Positions 42,865 through 51,984 of a stretch of 64,000 nt of DNA are shown here, piece by piece (the first letter of the stretch is position 1; every line of letters starts with the position of its first letter). Under the pieces are notes generated by a model. The model was not told the origin of the DNA, ran no database searches, and saw only the letters and a list, made by a program, of their open reading frames with translations. The DNA is from Dokdonia sinensis (GTDB taxonomy: Bacteria; Bacteroidota; Bacteroidia; Flavobacteriales; Flavobacteriaceae). The stretch spans positions 165,503 through 229,502 of the forward strand of contig NZ_REFV01000001.1 of NCBI RefSeq assembly GCF_003688895.1, read 5' to 3'. The position numbers and the translations under genes are program-made.

Positions 42865-43767
42865 GTGAAATGGGAATCTGCAATAAAAGACTACATATCG
42901 TATTTGAGAATAGAGCGAGGCTTGTCTCAAAATACACTCGAAAATTACAAACGTGATCTTACTAAACTACAGCGATATCTCGACACAAACGAAATAAGAA
43001 TATCTCCTATTAAGGCAGATAAAACGTTACTTCAAGAATTTATTTATACCGTAGCAAAAGAAGTAAAACCCCGCTCACAGGCTCGAGTCATTTCTGGTTT
43101 AAGAGGTTTTTTTAATTACTTGGTTTTTGAAGAATATCGTGAGGACAATCCTATGGAACTTATAGAGTCCCCAAAAATAGGACGCAAGTTACCAGACACG
43201 CTATCACTAGAAGAGATAGATAAACTCATTGCTGCTATAGATCTAAGCAAACCTCAAGGAGAGCGCAATCGAACAATACTGGAAACGTTATATGCCTGCG
43301 GATTACGTGTCACGGAGTTAACGACGCTCAAACTATCTGACTTATACTTTAAAGAAGGTTTTATAAGTGTTACTGGAAAGGGAGATAAACAACGATTTGT
43401 ACCTATAAGCGAGCATACTCAGAAATATATCAACATCTATATAGACGAGATACGAACCCATATTCCGGTTCAAGCAGCGTCTACAGATACACTATTTTTA
43501 AATAGGAGAGGAAAGCAATTAACCAGGGCAATGATTTTTACCATTATAAAGGATCTTGCTATTAAAGCCGGAATAAAGAAAAACATCAGCCCGCATACGT
43601 TTCGTCATAGTTTTGCTACTCATTTATTACAAAATGGAGCAGACTTAAGAGCTATCCAGCAAATGTTAGGACACGAGAGCATTACAACAACAGAGATTTA
43701 TATGCACTTAGACCGAAACCATCTTGCAGATGCGCTCTTACAATACCACCCGAGATCAAGTCATTGA
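42865..43767 (+). CDS. xerD: Tyrosine recombinase XerD
   Basis: Site-specific recombinase that with a partner resolves chromosome dimers at dif. The 300 residues are the standard Xer length. N-terminal SAM-like DNA-binding domain about 1-105. The catalytic set is complete: R148 (ACGLRVTEL), K172 (GKGDKQR), H244 and R247 (HTFRH), H270 (LGHES) and nucleophile Y279. Start is GTG at 42865. Nothing next to it looks like an integrated element, so it is the housekeeping enzyme. Its end overlaps the stop region of the convergent patatin gene by 7 bases. Confidence 0.94.
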   Translation: MKWESAIKDYISYLRIERGLSQNTLENYKRDLTKLQRYLDTNEIRISPIKADKTLLQEFIYTVAKEVKPRSQARVISGLRGFFNYLVFEEYREDNPMELIESPKIGRKLPDTLSLEEIDKLIAAIDLSKPQGERNRTILETLYACGLRVTELTTLKLSDLYFKEGFISVTGKGDKQRFVPISEHTQKYINIYIDEIRTHIPVQAASTDTLFLNRRGKQLTRAMIFTIIKDLAIKAGIKKNISPHTFRHSFATHLLQNGADLRAIQQMLGHESITTTEIYMHLDRNHLADALLQYHPRSSH

Positions 43768-46700
43768 TTTGATAATGTATCCTGTCTCATTATTTTTTTA
43801 TTGGGTGTTCTACGATATCCAGAAGTTTTCATAATATTTTGATCTTTAATATTTACTTCATTATCATCCACTAAGTAGTCCAGGATACGCTGTATTGCAA
43901 ATTGCACATCTGGATGATGCTTAACCATTGCTTCCTGATACCGCACCGCTGGCGTACTTAACAATCTAGCAAGTGGCGGCTCCACAACACCCCATTTTTT
44001 CTTGTTGTATTTTGAGTAGGCTTTCAAGGCCATATCGATACTGTCATTGTGGGTTTTTATCTTTTCCAGTAAGTCTAGTGGGTCTGCGACCTCTCCTCTA
44101 AACTGTGCTTCCACATCTGAAAGATGAATTTTATGTGGCATAAAAACTTCCTCTAGGATATATTTTTTGTTTCTAATTTTTGCAGATACATATCTGGGAA
44201 ACTTATCTATAGAAATAACTGTTTCGAGTATCGCTGAAATCTGCCCAACACCAGGGTCTTTTGCTTCTCTAGTGACTCCCCATTCTTTAATCTTCTTTGC
44301 GGTGTAGTAATTTTTAGAATTTATGATGTTTATAAACACAGGGTTCATTTCTTTTACCGCAGCATTTTCTTTAGCGAGAAATGTAAAATGATCGTGAAGT
44401 TCTAATACACTTAATAGGCCTGAGTTATCAAAATATCCTCCATCTAGATAGTGTCCTTTAGAGGGAACTTCGGCCGTTGGACTAAAGAGCGGAAATCTAT
44501 TTGTAGTAGATAATGCTCCAAAATATGTAAGGGATTTATCTCTGTTTACTCCTTCAAAATCAAGAATATTATCTGCTCCAGAAAATATGCTGTCTGGGAC
44601 TTTTAATGAGCTAGCTACGCCTTGTTTCCCTAGTGTAGAGGTAGTATTTGTTATGAGTATAGGAAAACTAGCTTTTTCGTACGCATACATATCCTGCCAG
44701 TAATCACGATAGGTGACATTATTAAATAATCCTTTCTTCATACCAACCATACGAGAATGCTCGCGCATAGAATAGTAACTTCTGTCTCTACCCTTAAATA
44801 TGTTAAATGGAATGGGTTCTCTAAAAAAATCTGCTCCTAGCCAGAGGGCGAGTTCGTAAGAGAGCACATTAGACTGACCGATCTCCTCTATGGCTTGTCT
44901 CATTTTTACGGGATCACCTTGAGCGTTGTATCTTAAAGCAGAATAGTTGCCTATTCCTACGGCACCACCAGAGACTCCAGACATCGCAACGGTTTTGTGC
45001 AGGAAACGCTTTCGCGAAAGCGAATCTAACTCAAATAATAAAAGGTTGTTCCACAGATTTGCCTTAAGACCACCTCCATAAGAGCCTATGTAAAAATAAT
45101 TGTTGCCTGTGCTCTGCCTATCTGAAGATTGCAATCTTTTGAGAAAAGTTATTCTGGACATTGTATCCTTCTTTTCTATAGGGACTAAAGTGAGTTCGTG
45201 CAGATCAGAATCCTCTTTTGAAGTAATGGACACTACAATTAGAATTACTAAAGCAATGATTGGGATAAGTAATGGACGTGTAAAATGAACTTTTAATATG
45301 TCCTTATTGCGGTTGTAGTATAGGACGTGTTTAAATACTATGAATACAGCTGCATAAATAAGAATGATGTATAAAAGGATAACATTAATAGGGTTAATAT
45401 AAGCGGCAATATCAAAGCTAATATTTACGAGCAGCAATACAAGTAGTGAAAAAAAACCACTTGCACTCATAATTTTTATAAAAGCCACATTGTTACTTAA
45501 ATTCCCAATTAAAGTGCGTAACCAGCCATCTTTTCTCTTTTTCACTCGGTGTTTTTCAAAGAGGTAGGCGGTGGCTGGATTAAACATAGACGCTTGACGC
45601 CTGCACAATTCGTTAGTAAAAAATACATATTTTAAATAAGTCCGACATATTTTAAAATACATATAGAGATAGAGATGTGCAGCTAGAGTAATGAATGCAA
45701 AAACTAAGGTAATACCTGACCATCCTACGAAGTGAGCGAGTAATGAGGTAATCAGACTCAGCCCTATAGAAATTAGTATAAAGTAAGGGAAGAACGTGCA
45801 ATAGTCCTGTATTTCCTTAAGAACATCTTTTACGGGTCGCGGCGGTTGGTCACCTGTCTTATGATTTCCAAGTGCTTCTGCAATGGAGATTTTCCAACCA
45901 TTATACATCTCACCGTGAAAATGATAAATTACCAGGCTTCCTATTAAAATAAATATGGTCAGTCCAATTACATTAATATCCTTTTCAAAATACTGCGCAG
46001 CCACTCTGAAAAAAATATTAAATACTGCGATATATAATAGTATTCCTAAGCTCCTACGCCAGCGTTTTATTGTTTCGTCATTGTATAACCGCTTCCCTTC
46101 TGGGGTACCCTGACTTGTATCATAATAAATGAATCCCCAGCCAAAAAAGTTAAAACTTCCTGCCTCCTCTGTAGTAAGCTCATCTATCGTTTGCCTAGAC
46201 AGTACACGTTCTTGCTCCAAGTCTTTGTCTGGGTTCTCTTTTTCCTTTAAGGCTTTGCGACCTGTTTCCATAATAGAATCACAAGTTGCATCACCTCTAG
46301 GTTTCCAGTAAGCCATCTTTAAACGCCATACATTATTGCTTCCGTACCACCAAAGCTCTGCGTAGGTAGGATAATGGGCTAATATTATAGCAAGAAAAAT
46401 AAGTAAGAAAAAAAAGCCAAATGTATTCCAGAAGCTATCTAGCATAGATACAACAAGAGTCCCACCTTGAGGCATTAGTGTAAGTAGTCCGTAGATAAAC
46501 GCAATAAAGATTAAACTTACTATGGATGTGATGATAAAGCGCGCTACCGTACGATACTTTTTGAGAACTAAGTTTTTGAATACATAAATGATTATGAAGA
46601 AACTACAGAAGAAATAGACTCCAATCTTTACGAAATATAATATCTCTAATCCATCTCCCTCAAAAATCATATAACGAAGGACATTTTCAATAAATTCTAG

Positions 46701-47018
46701 AATCAGGACTACTACAACTCCCACATTATAAACGCGTACAAGCTTATTATCCATCGTCTTAATCCATCTGGCTCCTATATAGAGAGATAACGCAATGAAG
46801 ACAAGCTCAATAATAAAATAAGAATAGTATGCAAGAATTGTGGAGCGTGAACTAGATTTTATTACAGCACTTACAGCATCAAATGTTTCAAAATGACCGT
46901 GCTGCGGAATATCTATATAATCGTTTATACGAAATATAGATTGTATAAATCCTATTAAAGCGACTAAGATTATCCAATAGAGATAATATGAGAAATTAGG
47001 CCTCTTGCTGATTATCAT
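43761..47018 (-). CDS. Patatin-like phospholipase fused to a multi-span membrane domain
   Basis: Large protein of 1085 residues. The N-terminal 620 residues hold some twelve or more hydrophobic helices in two groups, with a cytoplasmic-looking stretch at about 230-320. The C-terminal part is a patatin hydrolase: oxyanion GGGLKAN, nucleophile S683 in GVSGG, and D859 in LDGGYFDNSG, so the Ser-Asp dyad is intact. It should act on lipids at the inner membrane; substrate unknown. A palindrome copy (core 45008-45021) is read DSLSRKRF just before the nucleophile elbow. Convergent with xerD. Confidence 0.85.
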   Translation of the reverse strand: MIISKRPNFSYYLYWIILVALIGFIQSIFRINDYIDIPQHGHFETFDAVSAVIKSSSRSTILAYYSYFIIELVFIALSLYIGARWIKTMDNKLVRVYNVGVVVVLILEFIENVLRYMIFEGDGLEILYFVKIGVYFFCSFFIIIYVFKNLVLKKYRTVARFIITSIVSLIFIAFIYGLLTLMPQGGTLVVSMLDSFWNTFGFFFLLIFLAIILAHYPTYAELWWYGSNNVWRLKMAYWKPRGDATCDSIMETGRKALKEKENPDKDLEQERVLSRQTIDELTTEEAGSFNFFGWGFIYYDTSQGTPEGKRLYNDETIKRWRRSLGILLYIAVFNIFFRVAAQYFEKDINVIGLTIFILIGSLVIYHFHGEMYNGWKISIAEALGNHKTGDQPPRPVKDVLKEIQDYCTFFPYFILISIGLSLITSLLAHFVGWSGITLVFAFITLAAHLYLYMYFKICRTYLKYVFFTNELCRRQASMFNPATAYLFEKHRVKKRKDGWLRTLIGNLSNNVAFIKIMSASGFFSLLVLLLVNISFDIAAYINPINVILLYIILIYAAVFIVFKHVLYYNRNKDILKVHFTRPLLIPIIALVILIVVSITSKEDSDLHELTLVPIEKKDTMSRITFLKRLQSSDRQSTGNNYFYIGSYGGGLKANLWNNLLLFELDSLSRKRFLHKTVAMSGVSGGAVGIGNYSALRYNAQGDPVKMRQAIEEIGQSNVLSYELALWLGADFFREPIPFNIFKGRDRSYYSMREHSRMVGMKKGLFNNVTYRDYWQDMYAYEKASFPILITNTTSTLGKQGVASSLKVPDSIFSGADNILDFEGVNRDKSLTYFGALSTTNRFPLFSPTAEVPSKGHYLDGGYFDNSGLLSVLELHDHFTFLAKENAAVKEMNPVFINIINSKNYYTAKKIKEWGVTREAKDPGVGQISAILETVISIDKFPRYVSAKIRNKKYILEEVFMPHKIHLSDVEAQFRGEVADPLDLLEKIKTHNDSIDMALKAYSKYNKKKWGVVEPPLARLLSTPAVRYQEAMVKHHPDVQFAIQRILDYLVDDNEVNIKDQNIMKTSGYRRTPNKKIMRQDTLSNQ

Positions 47019-47126
47019 AATTGTGAGATTAATTATTATTTATACCAGGTGAGGGAGATACCAAAGTACAAAAAAATTAAAATAAATATCACAAAAAATT
47101 ATAAATCAGATAGTTGCGCTATGGTT

Positions 47127-48440
47127 TTAATTAATTAAAATGAGTTCCTCTTGTCGCCCATCTACATATCTAAATCCATCTTTACCCCAAAATCCAGCTT
47201 CTTCTAACATTATCCTAATATCCTTTTCCCATTCTGGAATTGTTACAGTAGTGTTGAGTTCTATGGCGTAGACTGTGTTTTCATAAAGAGGGTAATCCCC
47301 GCTACCAGGCACACCTCCTTGAGAATCCCACATTCCAATCGTCGGGCCTGCAGCGTGACCATATAACCCGAGTGGATGTGTATAGATAGAAGGACGTAAA
47401 CCTTCGGCTTTGCCCTGTTTTAGAGCGTTGAGCAGAATCGTATTGCCAGAATCTCCAGTCTTAAAGTTTGTGGTAAGAATGTCTTGCACACGGTTTCCTT
47501 TTGCAAAAGCGTTAACCAGAAAATCTGGAGCTTCAGTTTCATTATCATTTAAAACATAAGCGTGCTGCTGGCAATCTGTATTTAGCCTAAGATAAGTGAT
47601 CCCAAAATCACAATGCAATAAATCACCTTTCTGGATCACCTTACCCTCTGGCCTATTAGAAAAGGAGACGATATGACTCTCGAGCTGCTCGTCTGTGCGC
47701 TGTATATCTACCGTAGGGTGAAACCAAGTCTCTAGTCCAAGGTCTGTTACTTTCTGCCGTAAGAACCACACCACGTCATCTGTAGTTGTAGTTCCAGGAG
47801 TAATGGTTTTACTACTAAATGCTTCTGCAATGATATTATGTGTGATCGACACAAGCTGCTCATAGTAGTCCATTTCTCTAGCGGTTCTTGTTTCTAACCA
47901 TCCTACCGCAAGTTCCTGAGCACTCACAATCTTATTGTGAATTTCTGTTGGCGTAGCAGCTATAAATTCTTCATAATCTGTTTTTACAACACCATCTGCA
48001 AGTCCATAATCGTCAGAGTAGTTCATTCCGATTTTTTTTGGATTGCGTGCCTTTATAATGTCTACCAAAGCCTTCCATTGGTTTGGCTCTTTTTCCTTGT
48101 CCCAGGCAGAGTTGATATTCTTTCCAACGTTGTATCGGGCTATTGCAAGCTTCTCGATGGTATCATCCTTCTGATTACGATAAAAAACTAGAATAGTCCT
48201 GCGCCTCGCATTTAACCAGGTTGAAGGAAGCATAGTCTTGAGCACTGGGTCTTCATTATACTCACGAGAGATGAGTAACCACATATCTATACCTGCCCTA
48301 TCCATTAACTCGGGTAAAAGTGAATTAAAACGTTCCTCAAGAATATCATCTATAACTTGTGCTCTTTCCCTTTCTGGAAGCACCTGCGCACTTAGGGAGC
48401 ACGCGATAAACATTATTACAAAAGAAAAGATCTTAAACAT
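47127..48440 (-). CDS. Secreted M24 family metallopeptidase (Xaa-Pro aminopeptidase-like)
   Basis: Protein of 437 residues with a signal peptide (about 1-18, ends SLSAQ). The pita-bread metallopeptidase domain occupies the C-terminal half, with ligand-bearing segments HCDFGITYLRLNTD (two Asp), THPLGLYGHAAGP (His), YAIELNTTV (Glu) and IMLEEAGFW (Glu). The N-terminal domain LIPELMDRAGIDMWLLISREYNEDP matches the creatinase-like region of these enzymes. Likely removes N-terminal residues before proline in the periplasm. Monocistronic. Confidence 0.88.
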   Translation of the reverse strand: MFKIFSFVIMFIACSLSAQVLPERERAQVIDDILEERFNSLLPELMDRAGIDMWLLISREYNEDPVLKTMLPSTWLNARRRTILVFYRNQKDDTIEKLAIARYNVGKNINSAWDKEKEPNQWKALVDIIKARNPKKIGMNYSDDYGLADGVVKTDYEEFIAATPTEIHNKIVSAQELAVGWLETRTAREMDYYEQLVSITHNIIAEAFSSKTITPGTTTTDDVVWFLRQKVTDLGLETWFHPTVDIQRTDEQLESHIVSFSNRPEGKVIQKGDLLHCDFGITYLRLNTDCQQHAYVLNDNETEAPDFLVNAFAKGNRVQDILTTNFKTGDSGNTILLNALKQGKAEGLRPSIYTHPLGLYGHAAGPTIGMWDSQGGVPGSGDYPLYENTVYAIELNTTVTIPEWEKDIRIMLEEAGFWGKDGFRYVDGRQEELILIN

Positions 48441-48477
48441 ATCAATAGGGTTTTATATAAGGTCTTAAAGTAACAAA

Positions 48478-48505
48478 AAAAAGACTGCCGTGGGGCAGTC
48501 TTTTT
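48478..48505 (-). terminator. Terminator of the polybasic-tail protein gene
   Basis: Stem GACTGCC / GGCAGTC with a 4-base loop, flanked by A5 and T5 that extend the stem. It lies directly after the leftward gene 48520-48993. Confidence 0.9.
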
Positions 48506-48519
48506 AATCAAGTGGGATA

Positions 48520-48993
48520 TTATCCCTTACGTTTCTTTTTGTTTTTCTTTTTGCGCTTCTTTTTCTCTTTCTTAATTTTCTCTGCGCCTATGTCTTCAAA
48601 TGCCAGAATCTGACTAACGTTTTCTTCCGAAAATACTGGAGCCATTTGTTTTTCAAACTTAACTTTAGCCGCATCTAGCAGCTTCCTCTTTTCTATAGAT
48701 TCTAAAGTGGTACTATAGGTAACGTCAAATTTCTGGATGTAATAATCTTTAAGGTAATTTTTGAGCACCTCTTTTTTAAAAGCATCTATGCCCAGCTCTT
48801 CTGCATAAAGATTTGCATTTTCTTGAGCCCGTTCCCCTGCATCTGGCTTTTCTGCTTCATAAGAAATGTTACTTCCTTGACCAACACCATAACCACGTTG
48901 CTGCGACCTTTGGGAACCACCTATTTGTGCTACAAGTGACTGCGCCCCAAAAATGGCAATTACAGATAAAAGAACAATTTTATAAAATCTCAT
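48520..48993 (-). CDS. Secreted protein with polybasic C-terminal tail
   Basis: Protein of 157 residues. Signal peptide about 1-22 (ends LVAQ), a Gly/Gln/Ser-rich linker, then a helical segment (about 50-138) and a C-terminal tail of almost only Lys and Arg (about 17 of the last 21). The helical part recalls small periplasmic proteins of Bacteroidetes with a repeated 'LxxYLxDYYxQ' helix, but no family is named with confidence. A -7 box TATATTTG lies 18 bases upstream and a strong terminator follows. The tail could bind nucleic acid, LPS or the membrane. Confidence 0.72.
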   Translation of the reverse strand: MRFYKIVLLSVIAIFGAQSLVAQIGGSQRSQQRGYGVGQGSNISYEAEKPDAGERAQENANLYAEELGIDAFKKEVLKNYLKDYYIQKFDVTYSTTLESIEKRKLLDAAKVKFEKQMAPVFSEENVSQILAFEDIGAEKIKKEKKKRKKKNKKKRKG

Positions 48994-49010
48994 ACTTTTA
49001 AAAATTTTTG

Positions 49011-49018
49011 CAAATATA
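49011..49018 (-). promoter_or_regulatory. -7 promoter box of the polybasic-tail gene
   Basis: Minus-strand TATATTTG, an exact TAnnTTTG match, followed by a short AT-rich leader to the ATG. Confidence 0.5.
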
Positions 49019-49097
49019 TCATTTATTAATCTATGGATCAGTTATCAACAACGGTGCCTAAAATAGCCTTTAATAAAAAAATAAAAAGTTTCAAATA

Positions 49098-49730
49098 CTA
49101 ATTTTTTATAATCGTCAGGATTTCTGGTAATATACTTAATGCAGTAAGAGCTATGGCTCCTCCAATCTTTGGATTATTAGACACTCGACCTGTTTTATCA
49201 TTGCTCTCGGCATTACCCTGGAGACTACTCTTTGATTTACTCGTTACCATACTCTCTATATTATCATTGCGCATCATTATTACAGAATTTAATGCTCCTG
49301 GCTCATATTGGGTTTGAGCCAGGTTAAATGCTTGATCAATTCCATCTTTTACCTCAGTATTTCTTATAGGTTGTGACAATACTTGAACCATCTCCATAAT
49401 TTTTTTTTCATTTTTTATTTTGGTGTATGGTAATAATACTTCGTTGCGGCTACCATAAGTGCCTAAGGCAATTAGATCGTCTGGCTTTAATCTTTTGAGT
49501 AACAAACTCAAACCCTGCTCAAGGTAAAAACGCGCATCAGTATATATTCCATTTTCACTAGCTTCTATCAAAAGAAAAAGCTTTTGTTTTTCTTGAGTAG
49601 GATAATTTGTTGCCGCGTGAGTTATGAGTCCTTCAATCGTAATCATTGTAGATTTAATTTCCTGTTCTGTTTGTGCGCTTGCTTGCAAGGTTAATAATAC
49701 AATTGCGCATAATTTTAATAGATTTTTCAT
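49098..49730 (-). CDS. Secreted protein resembling a degenerate vWA domain
   Basis: Protein of 210 residues with a signal peptide (about 1-19, ends ASAQ). Residues about 50-160 follow the von Willebrand A pattern: strand FLLIEASENG where a MIDAS DxSxS would sit, helix RFYLEQGLSLLLKRLKPDD, strand LIALGTYGS and a later IDQAFNLAQTQ helix. The metal-site aspartate is replaced by Glu and the spacing is altered, so metal binding is doubtful. It ends with a hydrophobic helix (about 188-205), possibly a membrane anchor. Family assignment is tentative. Confidence 0.65.
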   Translation of the reverse strand: MKNLLKLCAIVLLTLQASAQTEQEIKSTMITIEGLITHAATNYPTQEKQKLFLLIEASENGIYTDARFYLEQGLSLLLKRLKPDDLIALGTYGSRNEVLLPYTKIKNEKKIMEMVQVLSQPIRNTEVKDGIDQAFNLAQTQYEPGALNSVIMMRNDNIESMVTSKSKSSLQGNAESNDKTGRVSNNPKIGGAIALTALSILPEILTIIKN

Positions 49731-49905
49731 TGCCTATGTTTTTAAAGTTTATCTAAAACTACTAATGGCAATAAGGTATTACAATGCAAGATTAGGGAAT
49801 GCTCGATATCATTGAGGGAACAGGGGTTTGAAAGTTAGATGTGCCAGCAAAGACTCCAGCTTCTAAGAAAAAGGACCGCTGTTTACAGTTTTATAAATCT
49901 AATCA

Positions 49906-50997
49906 TCAATGCTCCAAAGCTTTTCTCACCGTTTGGCCTCGTTGTAACTTTCCATTATCTGTGCGTTCAAATCTAGGAAGCGTGATTATGACCTTCGGAA
50001 ACTCATAGGGTTCAAAATGAGTAAGGTCCAAATCCGCTTTTGCGAAAGCAAACTCCTCCTCCTGTTCTACAAATAACACCAGCTTCTCTCCTAATGCATC
50101 ATCGGGAACTCCAGCGACAAAATAGGAACTGTCAATCATCGTTGCAAGCTTTGCTTCTATCTGTTCTGGATGCAACTTTACACCACCACTATTAATCACG
50201 TTATCAATACGTCCCAACCAGATAAATTTTTTAAAGGTCTCCAGTTTTACGATATCGTTAGTAATCACAGGGTCGGTACTGACAGCAGGTGCTTTTATAA
50301 CGAGGCAATTACGATTATCTACAGAAATGGTAACCTTAGGCAAGGTTTTAAAAGGAATAATATCTTGCGTAGATTTCTTAGGGTTTATGCGCCTAGCGGC
50401 AATATGAGTGACAGTTTCGGTCATTCCATAAGTTTCATAAATCTTTGTAGAAAGACTTTGCAGGCGGCTTACTAAGGATGGTGCTATAGCGCCACCGCCT
50501 ACGATGAGTTTTTTAAGGAGGTGCATTCTTCCTAATGAGTTATCTAACTGAAAAGGTGTCATCGCACAAAAATCATAACGTCTATAAACATTATCCAGAG
50601 GATTAGATTTAGGTTGAGCCATATCGATATGCCAGCCCTGTGTGAGCGCACGTACCAACATCATTTTACCGGCAATAAAATGAGCAGGAAGACAGAGTAA
50701 GGCTGTTGTCTTTTCTGGTAGGTCAAAATGCTTTGCAGTTGCTTTTGCACTATTAACCATATGCATCTTGAGGATTTTTATTGCCTTAGGAGAACCTGTA
50801 GATCCAGAAGTATGTACCGTTATATATCTTTTATCGTTAAGCCAGTCTAATAAAAAATTACCCACGGCTTCTTCATAAGGCTCACCTTCTTTAATAAATT
50901 CGTAGGCTTGCGCTTTTAATTTTTCAATAGAAAATTTTTCTCCATTGAGTTTAAATTTTGGGTGTACCCGCGCATATCGATCTTGAAACTCTACCAT
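49906..50997 (-). CDS. menE: o-Succinylbenzoate-CoA ligase
   Basis: ANL-superfamily acyl-CoA ligase of 363 residues, short as in Bacteroidetes MenE. AMP-binding motif VHTSGSTGSPKAIKI at about 60-74, YGMTETVTH in the middle, WLGRIDNVINSGGVKLHPEQIE (hinge and A10 region) and the C-terminal catalytic Lys in RTDNGKLQR. Activates o-succinylbenzoate for menaquinone synthesis. On the same strand as menC and menA; a CPBP protease gene separates it from menC. A degenerate palindrome at 50036-50054 reads FAFAKAD. Confidence 0.93.
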   Translation of the reverse strand: MVEFQDRYARVHPKFKLNGEKFSIEKLKAQAYEFIKEGEPYEEAVGNFLLDWLNDKRYITVHTSGSTGSPKAIKILKMHMVNSAKATAKHFDLPEKTTALLCLPAHFIAGKMMLVRALTQGWHIDMAQPKSNPLDNVYRRYDFCAMTPFQLDNSLGRMHLLKKLIVGGGAIAPSLVSRLQSLSTKIYETYGMTETVTHIAARRINPKKSTQDIIPFKTLPKVTISVDNRNCLVIKAPAVSTDPVITNDIVKLETFKKFIWLGRIDNVINSGGVKLHPEQIEAKLATMIDSSYFVAGVPDDALGEKLVLFVEQEEEFAFAKADLDLTHFEPYEFPKVIITLPRFERTDNGKLQRGQTVRKALEH

Positions 50998-51054
50998 ATT
51001 TGTGAAAGTATAAACAACACGTAAACTTTGAGTTAAGAGCGTATTATCGTTGCT

Positions 51055-51984
51055 TTAAATTTCTTCTGTCTTACTCGTGACTGGTACAGGAGGCATTACT
51101 TTTCCTGTGAGTTTTTCTCTCCAGTTTGTCCATTTGTATTTTTTGGCTAGGACTAAGAGAAATATTGGATAAACTATAAGAACTGGTAATATCAATTCAA
51201 CCCCCGCTCCCGTAGGAGCTACAGATTTGAATAAAGCATCAGTTTGGAGTGCAGAATATTCAAACGTTAGTAAAGTCGCGGCAAGAAGATTATTCCCAAA
51301 GTGGAAACCCAACGCAAGTTCAAGTCCGTCATCCATAAGAGTCATTATTCCTAAAAGTAATCCCGTTCCTATGTAGAAGACCATTATAATTGGTCCAATC
51401 TCTGCTACTTCTGGATTGGCTGAATGAAAGACACCAAACATTATCGATGTGATTAATAGAGGCATCCATTTATTACGTACTGCAATTCCAATTTGTTGCA
51501 TCAAATAGCCTCTGAATAGCCATTCTTCGAGTCCAATTTGAAATGGAAATAAAATCAACCCAATAAGAACAAGAATTGAGAATTTTGAAGCATCAAATTG
51601 CCAGACATAATCATCTGGACTGGCATAATAAGCAACTACAAAAGTTACTATTGTGTATATAAAAACCATCATAAAAGAGAATAAGATCCTCTTAAAATCG
51701 ACTTTTTCTCGTGCAGTTGTCAAACTCAGAATACTTCTTTGATGTAGCGCCCAAACGAGTAAAAATAGCAAAAATAATATGGCCGCAAACGGCGCAAGAT
51801 TGAAAGCGAGAAGTAGATTTTTACTTTTGAACAACTCCATCATTGCATCCATTTCTGCCTGGACATCTAAGTCCATAGTCAGAAACATTATAAGGTTCAA
51901 TATAAATAATCCAGTACCGAATAATGTGACTATGACAACTCTCCACCATTCATTTATACCCTTATATGCCTGTTCTATAAACAT
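51055..51984 (-). CDS. CPBP family intramembrane glutamic endopeptidase
   Basis: Membrane protein of 309 residues with about eight hydrophobic helices. The CPBP/Rce1 motifs are intact: E153-E154 and R158 in EEWLFRG, H187 in FGVFHSAN, and a third motif GFHFGNN. Rce1-like members cleave membrane or prenylated proteins; bacterial substrates are mostly unknown. Its start codon ends one base from the menC stop, and menE follows, so it is embedded in the menaquinone gene row. Confidence 0.88.
   Translation of the reverse strand: MFIEQAYKGINEWWRVVIVTLFGTGLFILNLIMFLTMDLDVQAEMDAMMELFKSKNLLLAFNLAPFAAILFLLFLLVWALHQRSILSLTTAREKVDFKRILFSFMMVFIYTIVTFVVAYYASPDDYVWQFDASKFSILVLIGLILFPFQIGLEEWLFRGYLMQQIGIAVRNKWMPLLITSIMFGVFHSANPEVAEIGPIIMVFYIGTGLLLGIMTLMDDGLELALGFHFGNNLLAATLLTFEYSALQTDALFKSVAPTGAGVELILPVLIVYPIFLLVLAKKYKWTNWREKLTGKVMPPVPVTSKTEEI

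Noticed and set aside
42865-43767. Integrase of a mobile element
   Set aside because: Length, residues and lack of neighbouring element genes fit housekeeping XerD.
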